Origin: Methanothrix sp.
GTDB taxonomy: Archaea; Halobacteriota; Methanosarcinia; Methanotrichales; Methanotrichaceae
Reading direction: 5' to 3'
Assembly: GCF_026419855.1 (NCBI RefSeq)
Contig: NZ_JAOAKP010000002.1
Coordinates: forward strand, 1-62,179
Length of the DNA stretch: 62,179 bases
Shown here: positions 44,458 through 52,659 of the stretch, one piece after another
How positions within the stretch are numbered: position 1 is the stretch's first letter
How the letters are laid out: every line of letters starts with the position of its first letter
Notes under the pieces: model-generated
What the model was told of the DNA's origin: nothing
Databases searched by the model: none
Seen by the model: the letters and a program-made list of their open reading frames with translations, nothing else
Program-made: the position numbers and the translations under genes

Positions 44458-46161
44458 TCACTCTATGGACATAAGCACATCGCCCGGAGAGACCGTCTTC
44501 CCTGTCTCGATGTAGATCTCCTTCACGATACCGCTCTTGTCCGCGTATATCGGGTTCTCCATCTTCATCGCCTCTAGTATCGCGACGACATCCCCCTTGT
44601 TGACCCTGTCGCCCTTCTTCACCTTGTACCTTATCAACACTCCCTGCATCGGCACTGTGACGCCATCTTTGGGCGCCTTCGGCTGCGCCTCCTGTATGCT
44701 TATGCCAACAGGGGCGACCTTCACGATATACGCCTCTCCGTCAACCTCAACGTTGAACGCAACAGGCGCGCTGCCCTTTACAGCCACCGCAGCCTTCGCC
44801 TCCTTCTTGACGAGAGGCTCCTCGGTCGCCTGTCCCTTCAGGAACTTTATGGCTATCTGCGGGTAAAGAGCATATGTGAGGTAGTCCTCCTCCTTTTTCG
44901 CAAGGCCCAGCGCATCGACCTCCCGGACAGCAGCCTCATACTCTGGAGGCAGGAGATCTGCAGGTCTCACCGTTATCGGCTCCTCATCCTCCAGGATCTT
45001 CATCCGTATCTTCGGATCGATCTCCGCAGGAGGTCTCCCGTACAGGCCTTTAACGTAATCGCGGACCTCCTTCGGGACGACCTTGTACCTCTCGCCTGTG
45101 AGCACGTTGAGAACCGCCTGGGTCCCGACTATCTGGCTCGTGGGCGTGACCAGCGGCGGATAGCCCAGGTCTGCCCTTACCCTTGGAATCTCAGCCAGGA
45201 CCTCATCGTATCTGTCGATCGCCTTCTGCTCGATCAGCTGTGCCACCAGGTTTGAGAGCATGCCCCCAGGGACCTGGTACACGAGCACGTTCGTATCTAT
45301 CTTGGCAGCTATTGGATTGAATACAGGCGCGTATACTTCCATGAGCTTGTCGAAGTAGCGCTTTATCTCTGTGAGCAGCTCCAGATCAAGTCCGGTGTCG
45401 TATGGTGTCTCTCTGAACGCGGCCACGACGCTCTCTGTGGATGGCTGCGAGCTGCCTCCCGAGAGCGGGGATATCGCTGTGTCCAGAATGTCCGCGCCTG
45501 CCTCCACTGCTGCAAGGTAGCTCATCTGGGCAAGGCCCGCTGTGCAGTGGGTGTGCAGGCAGACGGGCAGATTCACCTCGCGCTTTATCGATCTCACAAG
45601 CTCGCTTGCATAGTGGGGGGATATCAGACCTGCCATATCCTTTATGCATATCGAGTCGCACTCCATCTCCGCCAGGCGCACGGTGAATTCCGTGAACTGC
45701 TCTATGGTGTGAACCGGGCTTATGGTGTAGCAGACTGCCCCCTGCACATGCGCGCCCATCCGCTTCGCGACCCTGATGGACTTCTCCATGTTTCTTATAT
45801 CGTTGACCGCATCGAATATGCGGAATACATCGACGCCATTTTTGGCTGCCTTCTCGACGAACTTCTCCACGACATCATCGGCATAGTGCCTGTACCCCAC
45901 AAGGTTCTGCCCTCTTAGAAGCATCTGCATCTGCGTGTTTGGCATCGCCAACTTCAAAGCTCTCAAACGCTCCCAGGGATCCTCATTCAGGTAACGTATG
46001 CATGTATCAAACGTAGCACCGCCCCAGACCTCCATCGAGAAGTAGCCGACCTGGTCGAGAAGCTCAGCAATGGGTAACATGTCCCGGGTCCTCATCCTGG
46101 TCGCGAGAAGCGACTGGTGTGCGTCTCTGAAGACGGTCTCGGTAAGCTTTACCCTGCCCAT
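44458..46161 (-). CDS. pycB: pyruvate carboxylase subunit B (biotin carboxyl carrier/carboxyltransferase)
   Basis: 567 residues. The carboxyltransferase TIM barrel (LTETVFRDAHQSLLATRMRT, with Zn-site HTHCTAG) occupies the first 300 or so residues. A PYC_OADA domain follows, and a C-terminal biotinyl domain carries the biotinylation site EAMKMENP. With PycA, not in the window, it makes oxaloacetate from pyruvate, the anaplerotic step for biosynthesis in acetate-using methanogens. Oxaloacetate decarboxylase alpha is the main alternative, but no OadB/G partners lie nearby. Confidence 0.9.
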   Translation of the reverse strand: MGRVKLTETVFRDAHQSLLATRMRTRDMLPIAELLDQVGYFSMEVWGGATFDTCIRYLNEDPWERLRALKLAMPNTQMQMLLRGQNLVGYRHYADDVVEKFVEKAAKNGVDVFRIFDAVNDIRNMEKSIRVAKRMGAHVQGAVCYTISPVHTIEQFTEFTVRLAEMECDSICIKDMAGLISPHYASELVRSIKREVNLPVCLHTHCTAGLAQMSYLAAVEAGADILDTAISPLSGGSSQPSTESVVAAFRETPYDTGLDLELLTEIKRYFDKLMEVYAPVFNPIAAKIDTNVLVYQVPGGMLSNLVAQLIEQKAIDRYDEVLAEIPRVRADLGYPPLVTPTSQIVGTQAVLNVLTGERYKVVPKEVRDYVKGLYGRPPAEIDPKIRMKILEDEEPITVRPADLLPPEYEAAVREVDALGLAKKEEDYLTYALYPQIAIKFLKGQATEEPLVKKEAKAAVAVKGSAPVAFNVEVDGEAYIVKVAPVGISIQEAQPKAPKDGVTVPMQGVLIRYKVKKGDRVNKGDVVAILEAMKMENPIYADKSGIVKEIYIETGKTVSPGDVLMSIE

Positions 46162-46452
46162 ATAGATCCCCCAAGCATCATCGCTCTTTCTTTAAAATAC
46201 CTTCGATCGCACGGCCTGCAGCTGGATGGTATCTGATGAGCGGATCATCGCATGCGACAAGTGGGATCGAATCGCTGAATGATTCTGAAATCAATAACCA
46301 AGGACGAGATGTTCCTTGGTCTGATAGATTGGGCTCTGCGGATTCCAATAATGTGAGTAAATAACCCCTCCCACTGCACCCATATGCATTCACCAGTCGT
46401 ATTTGCTGCTGGCCCGCAAAGATCTATATTCTTTAAAACCGGAGTAACTGCC

Positions 46453-46902
46453 ATGAGAGTTCTGTTCGTGCTTCTCTCTCTGGTAATCATAGCGACATCG
46501 TCTGCATCAGATGTTGAGAGAATAGGTCTCTCTCCAAAGGAGATAGCCATCATCGGTTTGCCCGTGAAGAACACGACCCACATATCCTGGACCGGATATG
46601 GTGCGCTGGGAGAGTACAGATCGATTCATGCTGAGTGGCTCCCTCCGCTCTCGGATTACAGCCACACGCTGGAGATCTACGAGTTCCTCCTCCCCACATG
46701 GACATCTCCGGGGCTTGGTGTTAATACACATATAAAGCCGATATATGAGTTCATCCAGGAGGGCTGGCAGCCGCCCGGGATCAACTACACAGAGCACACC
46801 CCAGAAATAGCGGATTTCATGGGCGAGAGCTGGCGGCCATCACCGCCTAGCGGAGGACCATACACTGGCGAGGGCACGGGACTGGCAGCGTTTCTGAGAT
46901 GA
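46453..46902 (+). CDS. small secreted protein with four W-repeats
   Basis: 149 residues, no recognised family. A signal peptide (MRVLFVLLSLVIIATSSAS) is followed by a mature part. From about residue 60 it shows four consecutive units of 21-24 residues, each starting with Trp after one residue (EWLPPLSDY, TWTSPGLGV, GWQPPGINY, SWRPSPPSG) and ending in a hydrophobic pair (FLLP, FIQE, FMGE, FLR) preceded by EIYE/PIYE/EIAD. ATG 46453 has GGAGTAA upstream; the frame is open to 46384. It probably acts outside the cell. Confidence 0.6.
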   Translation: MRVLFVLLSLVIIATSSASDVERIGLSPKEIAIIGLPVKNTTHISWTGYGALGEYRSIHAEWLPPLSDYSHTLEIYEFLLPTWTSPGLGVNTHIKPIYEFIQEGWQPPGINYTEHTPEIADFMGESWRPSPPSGGPYTGEGTGLAAFLR

Positions 46903-46936
46903 GGGAAAAGCGAGATGCTGAGAGAAATCCTGTGAG

Positions 46937-47536
46937 ATGGTCTCCTTGAGAAGACTGATAGTCGCAAGGATAGTTCACTCGCCCGAGGATATGGGGTCGA
47001 TGAGGGAGGGGCTTGAGAGGATGGGTGCCTCCAGGCTCGGAAGGGAGAGGTGGGAGGAGAACCGCAGGAGGATTGAGCGCTTCTGGGATGAGCTCGAGCA
47101 GGAGATCGATCGCCTGGATATGGATCCTGCTCGATTGCGCATATACCAGGATGGATTGCCTGCAGGCGGAGAGCTCGGAGAGAGAATAATCCGGGAGACG
47201 GCCTCGAAGGGAAGCAGAAACTATCAGATCATCGAGAAGCTCATGGATAAAGGCGCAAGGATCGAGGCCACAGAGAGCCCAGAGCTGCTGCTCAGAGAGT
47301 ATCAGCACATAAAGGCGATGGTATCAACAGCTGGTGAGGAGCAGAGAAGGGCGCTGGATGCGTACAACATGGAGAAGGATCGCCTTCTCGAGGAGAGGGA
47401 CGCATATATCGCCAGAAGAATAGCAGAGACTCTTCGTGACGGTGAGACAGGTCTGCTTTTCATAGGCGCCCATCACAATGTTGTTCCCAGGCTGCCACCG
47501 GACGTGGAGGTCTCGTATCTGGGAGATCCCGGATGA
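46937..47536 (+). CDS. uncharacterised protein, 199 residues
   Basis: Not recognised. It is highly charged and mostly helical, with Arg/Glu-rich stretches (RERWEENRRRIERFWDELEQ, LLEERDAYIARRIAETL). A conserved-looking YQDGLPAGGE lies near residue 70, and the C-terminus GLLFIGAHHNVVPRLPPDVE loosely recalls the end of TraB-like proteins. No signal peptide. It starts 35 nt after the secreted repeat protein, so the two may form a pair. Codon use matches the neighbours, so I think it is real. Confidence 0.65.
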   Translation: MVSLRRLIVARIVHSPEDMGSMREGLERMGASRLGRERWEENRRRIERFWDELEQEIDRLDMDPARLRIYQDGLPAGGELGERIIRETASKGSRNYQIIEKLMDKGARIEATESPELLLREYQHIKAMVSTAGEEQRRALDAYNMEKDRLLEERDAYIARRIAETLRDGETGLLFIGAHHNVVPRLPPDVEVSYLGDPG

Positions 47537-47588
47537 GATAATATGTACCCTCTCATCAGAGCATGCTCAATACGTTGAGGCAAATCTA

Positions 47589-47760
47589 TAGTATTCGCAT
47601 AAGTTGATATAATATTGCATATTACCTAGGCTCCCCATAATTTAGGCATATGGATCTACAGCACACTGATTTTTGTGGGTAATGGCACAGTCATCTTCCA
47701 AGAAAAGCAGCATCTTTCGCCACATTTCCTTCACATCTTGCCTAAATGATGAGAGTTCAG
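47589..47760. mobile_element. family A fragment joined to a full family B element
   Basis: 47589-47625 is the left third of family A (TAGTATTCGCATAAGTTGAT and on). It is cut exactly where family B begins (CTAGGCTCCCCATAATTTAG, 47626). B has a 108-bp core between ATTTAGGCA (47640-47648) and TGCCTAAAT (47739-47747). The rest of A is missing. The 257-bp gap 47537-47793 holds nothing else. Confidence 0.6.
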
Positions 47761-47793
47761 GAAAGAGAGGTCCTCTTCAAAACAACTCTCGAT

Positions 47794-48393
47794 TCAGCCC
47801 CTTATGCGATCGATCTGCAGCTGGAGTATGCCATTCTTGAAGCTCCTGCTGCGGATGTTCCCGGCGTCTGGCGGAAGCTTCACCAGCTTCAGAAACTCCC
47901 CCGCCCGGATCTCCAGAACTCCTCCCCTGATCGTCACAGAGAGCTCATCCTCCTCCACCCCTGGGAGTTCTGCGACGATTGTTATGCTTTCTCCGTCGTC
48001 CATAACATCGACTATTGGATCCTTTCTGGGAGCTGCGGGTATCCTGACATCGTGCGGTCTTGTCGACGGCCTTCGCGCCCCAGGTTTGCTCAGCGGCCTC
48101 ACGGATATGTTGTAATCCACTACTGGCCTGCTGCTCCATCCGACCTCTATCCTGTGCCGCACCTCTGCATCCGTCTCCGCTATTCTCCTCTTGAACTCCG
48201 GAGAGGATGCCTCAAGGGCTTTTATTATCCCGCCGAGGCCTGGAATGAACTGGCTCACGATTTCGCCAACTATCGACGGCTCCTCAGCGGTTTTCTTCTC
48301 CTCGCCGGTGCCTTTGAGGGATTTAAGAGCCTTCTCGATCTCATCCAGCCTGCGCTCTATTCTGTCCAGACGATCTTCATAACTATCTGACAT
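47794..48393 (-). CDS. gvpH: gas vesicle protein GvpH (Hsp20-like)
   Basis: 199 residues. An N-terminal coiled coil (YEDRLDRIERRLDEIEKALK) is followed by a helical middle and a C-terminal alpha-crystallin/Hsp20 domain (IVDVMDDGESITIVAELPG, VEEDELSVTIRGGVLEI). GvpH in haloarchaea is an Hsp20-like chaperone of gas vesicle assembly. Position at the end of the leftward gvp genes supports this over a general small heat-shock protein. ATG 48393 with GGAG is preferred over 48402. Confidence 0.82.
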   Translation of the reverse strand: MSDSYEDRLDRIERRLDEIEKALKSLKGTGEEKKTAEEPSIVGEIVSQFIPGLGGIIKALEASSPEFKRRIAETDAEVRHRIEVGWSSRPVVDYNISVRPLSKPGARRPSTRPHDVRIPAAPRKDPIVDVMDDGESITIVAELPGVEEDELSVTIRGGVLEIRAGEFLKLVKLPPDAGNIRSRSFKNGILQLQIDRIRG

Positions 48394-48556
48394 CTCGCAC
48401 ACTCCAAACAGGGCATCTCATACCTGCTGTAACAATGCTATGTTTCCATCGTATTATGTTGAACCGATCGAAATCATATGAACTCTTATCCGATCTCATC
48501 CCCCATATCTCAACCAAGGATGAAAATCAAGAGCATCCACATGCTGCATGAGAAGA

Positions 48557-48829
48557 TCACCTGGCTCGCATCTCTGCAAGCCGCTTTTTGTGGATGGCAA
48601 TTGTGGATGCGTGTCTTCTTCTGACATCAAGCATGTGCTTTGTGGACTTTGCCAGGCTATCCCTCCAGGCGTTTTTTATCCTGAGCCTGTGGGATGCAGC
48701 TTTGCATGCCATCTCCTCCCGCCTTGATCTGAGGTATGGGAGTATCTCATCCCTGAGACGCATGCGGTGTGCAGTTACCTTTGTATGCTGGATCCTTCTG
48801 TTCTCCATGATCCTTGATCTTCTTGTCAT
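48557..48829 (-). CDS. small basic helical protein in the gvp cluster (GvpI-like position)
   Basis: 90 residues, extremely rich in Arg/Lys/His with no acidic cluster. It carries a loose repeat of H-x-x-R/K-x-L/I (HRMRL, HRLRI, HKKRL), suggesting a basic helix. In haloarchaeal clusters a similarly basic small protein, GvpI, sits beside GvpH, so it may be a positional analogue; sequence homology cannot be judged here. GGAGTG upstream of ATG 48829 supports translation. Confidence 0.5.
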   Translation of the reverse strand: MTRRSRIMENRRIQHTKVTAHRMRLRDEILPYLRSRREEMACKAASHRLRIKNAWRDSLAKSTKHMLDVRRRHASTIAIHKKRLAEMRAR

Positions 48830-49014
48830 ATCTCACTCCATACAGACTGAACGCTATCTGATGCAGGAATCCAGCGAGCGTATCGATATCCTGTATCTCA
48901 GGACGGAGAAGCATGGTCCTCTCACTCTCCCTGTCACATGACCGGATGTGAGCATTCTGGAGTCCATATCTCTGATCAGATTTACGAGATCTCTGTAAAG
49001 ATCTGAATCTTCGC

Positions 49015-49683
49015 TCAATTTATCCTCGGCTGTCTGAATCCATTCCTGCTCTTCCCCAGGATGTGTATATCGACAAAGTTGTACGGCGGCCACGGGCCGG
49101 AATAGTTTGTCTTCAGATCGCCATGCTCCTCGATAATTGCGCTTACACGCTCCGAGAACTCATCGATCCTGGAGCGCTCCACCAGGAACGCAGTGTTTAG
49201 AAGCAATCGATCGCTGAAAAGGTCGAGGTTTTTGAAATCCACCGAGGCTGCGCTGAGGCATCCAACAATCTCCCTTCTGATCTCCTCATCACGCCCGTTC
49301 ATATCCGCATTCCTTGGCTTGATCACCTTGACCCCAAGTTCGACACGCCCCTCCACAACGGGCCACGCCTTCCTCATCGCAGCATATCCGGCGCTCATGG
49401 CCACAGCGAGGTTCTTTCTTCCCTTGAACACCATACCATACGCGACCGGAAGGACATCATGCTCCTCCAGCACCCTCCTGACGACCCTCCTGTGAGTCTC
49501 CACGTCCTTTTCATCGACATCATACTCCTTCAGCTCTGCCTCGCTCACAACAGGGCACAGGTCTCTGTATTCAATTGTACGGACATCACTGTTCCCGAAG
49601 CCTATGGGCCCGAAATCCACATGCTCCGATTTAATCACACAATAGACATAAATCCCCTTCTGTGTGCTCCTCTTTGGCGGCAA
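49015..49683 (-). CDS. gvpF: gas vesicle protein GvpF (GvpF/L family)
   Basis: 222 residues. N-terminal GIYVYCVIKSEHVDFGPIGF, middle THRRVVRRVLEEHDVLPVAYG, and the C-terminal signature NYSGPWPPYNFVDI. GvpF is a minor gas vesicle component that binds GvpA and keeps it soluble in early assembly. It lies 4 nt after gvpO. A second family member (gvpL) is at 57901. Confidence 0.93.
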   Translation of the reverse strand: MPPKRSTQKGIYVYCVIKSEHVDFGPIGFGNSDVRTIEYRDLCPVVSEAELKEYDVDEKDVETHRRVVRRVLEEHDVLPVAYGMVFKGRKNLAVAMSAGYAAMRKAWPVVEGRVELGVKVIKPRNADMNGRDEEIRREIVGCLSAASVDFKNLDLFSDRLLLNTAFLVERSRIDEFSERVSAIIEEHGDLKTNYSGPWPPYNFVDIHILGKSRNGFRQPRIN

Positions 49684-49687
49684 GGCT

Positions 49688-49963
49688 TCAGACCTCCTCT
49701 ATCCTCTCCAGGCTTCCTCGATGACGTAGCTCCATTCTGCGATAGCCGGTGATCTCGCCGTTCTCGTCGAAAGTCATCTCATATCTGCCTATGATGTCCT
49801 GCGTGTCCGGTATGGCCCTGCGCTCCAGCACCTCCACATTCACAATCCATCCGCCCTCTGTTTTGGATATGCTGCTAATCGACTCAAACCTCTTTCCAAG
49901 GAGCTCCTCAGCTGAGGTCCTAGCGATTCTGAGCATATCCTTGAGACCAGGCTTTTCCGTCAT
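49688..49963 (-). CDS. gvpO: gas vesicle protein GvpO
   Basis: 91 residues. Compact alpha+beta protein: helix LKDMLRIARTSAEELLG followed by strands GGWIVNVEVLERRAIPDT and YEMTFDENGEITGYRRMELR, matching the GvpO family needed for vesicle formation in haloarchaea. ATG 49963 is preferred to 49984, which would overlap the upstream gene. Confidence 0.88.
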   Translation of the reverse strand: MTEKPGLKDMLRIARTSAEELLGKRFESISSISKTEGGWIVNVEVLERRAIPDTQDIIGRYEMTFDENGEITGYRRMELRHRGSLERIEEV

Positions 49964-49973
49964 TCTCCAGCTC

Positions 49974-50336
49974 CTAGGGAACAAATATCAGATCGCAGTC
50001 CCTCATGGCCTCAACCTGCTTTCCTTCCCAGCCCTTCACAGCCTCTCTGAGGTTGTATCGTTCCTCCCTGTTGATGAGCCCGTAATACCTGAGAAACGAG
50101 GCCAGCCTTCTGCGCCTCGCTCTGCTTCTTCCTGATGCTATAGTATCGAGATCCACCGTGCCATCCGGCTTCAGGCAAAGGTAGAACATCCTGGCTGCAA
50201 TCCTGCCGTCATCGGTCCTGGCTCTGACTACAAGCGCCTCCGTCTCGTTGATTCTCAGCCCCCTTGGTCTCCGCGAGAAGAGCTCGCTGACCCTGGCGAT
50301 CCCAGCATCCTGGATGACGGCGCCGACCCTATCCAC
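49974..50336 (-). CDS. uncharacterised gas-vesicle-cluster protein between gvpN and gvpO
   Basis: 120 residues, not recognised. A predicted alpha/beta N-half (AVIQDAGIARVSELFSRRPR, NETEALVVRARTDDGRIAAR) is followed by a very basic stretch (GRSRARRRRLASFLRYYG) and a Trp-containing helix. It overlaps gvpN by 8 bp and leads straight into gvpO, so it is certainly cotranscribed. Probably an accessory assembly factor specific to this lineage (inference). Confidence 0.7.
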   Translation of the reverse strand: MDRVGAVIQDAGIARVSELFSRRPRGLRINETEALVVRARTDDGRIAARMFYLCLKPDGTVDLDTIASGRSRARRRRLASFLRYYGLINREERYNLREAVKGWEGKQVEAMRDCDLIFVP

Positions 50337-51384
50337 ATGGACCCTCCTGTACAGCTGCTATCGCCTCATACACCAGCTCTCTCTTCTCCTCCATCTCCTT
50401 TCTGGAGCTGGTCTTGTTGGCGATCACATCTATGCAGATCTGGTCCAGACCTATGCTGGAGTTTCCGTTCAGCATCCTCAGGCCCTTGCCTATCATTATG
50501 CATGCTCTCGTGCCGGGCTTCTGCGCATCCGGAAGCCGCTCCCGCAGGTACCTCACGATCTCCACCACCCTGCGCGCCACATCCTCTTCAAGCCCGGTAT
50601 GCTCCATGACGATCCTCACCTCTGTCTCATATCCGTAATAGTCCGTGTATATACCGACCATTCTATCCAGAAGAGCATCCTGCGGTTTGTGTATGCCAGC
50701 ATACTCTATCGAGTTAGATGTGAGGATGGCCCTGAACTCCGGATGAACTCTTATGTACCGATCCTCCCCGAACTTCGTCGGCAGCTCAAGCACACCCTCC
50801 TCAAAGACGGAGAGGAAGACATTATTCGCAGCGGGCTTTGTCCTGGAGAACTCGTTGTATATCAGCGTGTATCCGTACTTGCACGCAAGCGATAACGGAT
50901 TATCAACCCACTCCACCTTCATGACATCCTTGCTCTTGAAGACGTTGTGGATGTACTTGTCCCGCACGCTCTCGTTCTCGATCTGTGAGTAGCCGCCTAT
51001 GAGATCTGCCGTAGTTATCGACTCGTCGCCGTTTATCCAGACCACAGGCCTTCCGAACTGCCGGGCGACATGCATCGCGAGGCAGGTCTTTCCACATCCT
51101 GTGGGGCCTATGAGATGGACAGGATAGCCAGCTTCGAGCCAGAGCTTCATCCTCGCCTCGGTCTCCCTGACCTCAGGGGTCTCCACGAAGTGCTCGACCT
51201 CAGGCATCAGATATGCTTCCTCGATCTCCTTTCTCAAGACCTCGGGGTCGCGTGCTGCTGTCTGCGATTGCACCTTCACATGAATCTCCTCACGCTCCTT
51301 TGAGAGCAGCAGCTTCTTCTCCCATGAGGTCTGGTGGACAGATTCGCCTCTCACACGTCTGGGATGGGTGACAATGTATCTCAT
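50329..51384 (-). CDS. gvpN: gas vesicle AAA+ ATPase GvpN
   Basis: 351 residues. MoxR-like AAA+ ATPase needed to enlarge gas vesicles. Walker A LIGPTGCGKT (residues 91-100), GDESITTADLIGGY, Walker B region YTLIYNEFSRTKP, sensor-like AILTSNSIEYAG and DALLDRMVGIYTDY are typical GvpN motifs. It has an N-terminal extension of about 60 residues. It lies after the GvpC-like gene, as in other gvpACN orders. Confidence 0.95.
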   Translation of the reverse strand: MRYIVTHPRRVRGESVHQTSWEKKLLLSKEREEIHVKVQSQTAARDPEVLRKEIEEAYLMPEVEHFVETPEVRETEARMKLWLEAGYPVHLIGPTGCGKTCLAMHVARQFGRPVVWINGDESITTADLIGGYSQIENESVRDKYIHNVFKSKDVMKVEWVDNPLSLACKYGYTLIYNEFSRTKPAANNVFLSVFEEGVLELPTKFGEDRYIRVHPEFRAILTSNSIEYAGIHKPQDALLDRMVGIYTDYYGYETEVRIVMEHTGLEEDVARRVVEIVRYLRERLPDAQKPGTRACIMIGKGLRMLNGNSSIGLDQICIDVIANKTSSRKEMEEKRELVYEAIAAVQEGPCG

Positions 51385-51424
51385 CTAGAACCCTCTGGGG
51401 ATCGTAAAAAATATCTACCGGTGG

Positions 51425-52330
51425 TTAACCGTAGTAGAAATCTTTTATATATTTATTAACATCCTGCTCGACGTATCTCTGCATCTCATCTCTGAGAGCC
51501 AGAGCTCTGGAGTGCAGCTCCTTGGCGGCTGTGTTCATCTTCGATATGGCGTCGCGATTCTCCCTGATCTGGCTGTCCAGATCTGCTCTGAATCTCCTCA
51601 GACCCTCGTTGAGCCCCCTCGCACCTTCCTCCCGAATGCGCTCACCGGATCTCTTAAAATCGATGGACATCTTATCCATCGTGGACCTGATCTCAGCTGC
51701 ACCAGATCCCATCCTCGATACAGCATCGCGATTCTCTCTGATCTGGCTGTCCAGATCTGCTCTGAATCTCCTCAGACCCTCGTTGAGCTCCCTCGCACCC
51801 TCCTCCCGAATGCGCTCACCGGATTTTCTCAGCTCCTCTGAGGTTTTTCCGATCGAGAGCTTCATCTGACGCACACCCGTGCGTATCTTTGCTATGCCCC
51901 TCTTGTTCTCTGTTGCCTGCTCCTCTATCGACTTTTTAAGGGCGCTAACACTCTTGGCCATTCTGCTCACACCCTCATCCCGGATGGCGACTCCGGCGCT
52001 TCTCAGCTCCGCCGACTTTCTGCGCATCGCTTCCTGCCTCGCCCGAACACCTCTTCCCTGTACAGCCGAAGGAATCTCTGCAGATACCGCTGGCTTGACT
52101 TCCGCAGCCTTTGCTGGCACCTCCTTTCGCTCCTCAGGTTTCATCTGAACCTCCACTGGCTTGGGCTCAATGATCTGGGGCTGAGCCTTCCTCTTGGCCT
52201 CGATTATGCTCTCGGCCAGCTGGGCCTTTGTGCCCCCGAGGTTCTGGATCCCAAGCTGAACTGCCATCTCCTCCAGCTCTCGCCGGGTGTGTTTGGTCAC
52301 CAGCTCTTCTACAGTCTCGTCCATAGGCAC
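51425..52330 (-). CDS. GvpC-like repeat protein with N-terminal SAP/HeH-type domain
   Basis: 301 residues between gvpA and gvpN, the place of gvpC. Residues about 15-48 (TRRELEEMAVQLGIQNLGGT and a following helix) look like a SAP/HeH helix-extended-loop-helix. A Pro/Lys/Glu linker follows (50-90), then three tandem 58-residue repeats beginning near 109, 167 and 225. Each repeat carries S-G-x-x-I-R-x-E-G; the last two are nearly identical (SGERIREEGAR, RRFRADLDSQIRENRD). A C-terminal helix ends VNKYIKDFYYG. The coiled-coil repeats suggest an outer scaffold for the vesicle. Known GvpC repeats are about 33-40 residues, so this may be an analogue. Confidence 0.75.
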   Translation of the reverse strand: MPMDETVEELVTKHTRRELEEMAVQLGIQNLGGTKAQLAESIIEAKRKAQPQIIEPKPVEVQMKPEERKEVPAKAAEVKPAVSAEIPSAVQGRGVRARQEAMRRKSAELRSAGVAIRDEGVSRMAKSVSALKKSIEEQATENKRGIAKIRTGVRQMKLSIGKTSEELRKSGERIREEGARELNEGLRRFRADLDSQIRENRDAVSRMGSGAAEIRSTMDKMSIDFKRSGERIREEGARGLNEGLRRFRADLDSQIRENRDAISKMNTAAKELHSRALALRDEMQRYVEQDVNKYIKDFYYG

Positions 52331-52350
52331 CCCGAATTACCACAAAATCA

Positions 52351-52376
52351 GGAGTTCCTGGTCAGGCAGGAACTCC
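52351..52376 (-). promoter_or_regulatory. strong hairpin spanning the gvpA stop codon
   Basis: GGAGTTCCTG (52351-52360) and CAGGAACTCC (52367-52376) are a perfect 10-bp inverted repeat around a 6-nt loop containing part of the gvpA stop. On the transcript it is followed by TGATTTTG. It may terminate most transcripts or protect gvpA mRNA from 3' decay, so that much more GvpA than GvpC-like protein is made. Confidence 0.65.
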
Positions 52377-52592
52377 CGGTGCTGCAGCTATTGCAGCCTG
52401 CTCGATCTTCGCCATCTCCTCGGAGTAGTGGAGGAACGTATCGACGGATGCGACCACCACTCTCGCCTCGACTGTCAGTATCTCGATGCCAACCAGGGAT
52501 ACCCTGGCCCAGACATCGACCACTATTCCCTTGTCCAGGATCCTGTCGAGAACCTCGGCAAGGCTGGACGAATCAGGTGTTGATGTCACCAT
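52362..52592 (-). CDS. gvpA: major gas vesicle structural protein GvpA
   Basis: 76 residues. It forms the ribs of the vesicle wall. The family core is intact: [45 protein letters not shown], then a short amphipathic tail with Ala/Pro ([11 protein letters not shown]). ATG 52592 follows a very strong ribosome site (GGAGGTGAT, 5-6 nt spacing); TTG 52598 is a poorer choice. It is the first gene of the leftward operon. Confidence 0.97.
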   Translation of the reverse strand: MVTSTPDSSSLAEVLDRILDKGIVVDVWARVSLVGIEILTVEARVVVASVDTFLHYSEEMAKIEQAAIAAAPGVPA

Positions 52593-52659
52593 TCCCAATC
52601 ACCTCCGACAACTCTTTTCTCCAGAGATCTGGAGCATGATATGTGAGAGCCCTCGTTTG

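Noticed and set aside
44400-46200. Oxaloacetate decarboxylase alpha instead of pyruvate carboxylase B
   Set aside because: No OadB or OadG membrane or small-subunit genes lie nearby, and methanogens of this group use PycA/PycB; the alternative cannot be fully excluded from sequence alone.
47746-48390. 214-residue plus-strand ORF opposite gvpH
   Set aside because: It begins inside the family B repeat and is antisense to a protein with clear Hsp20 motifs, so it is a shadow.
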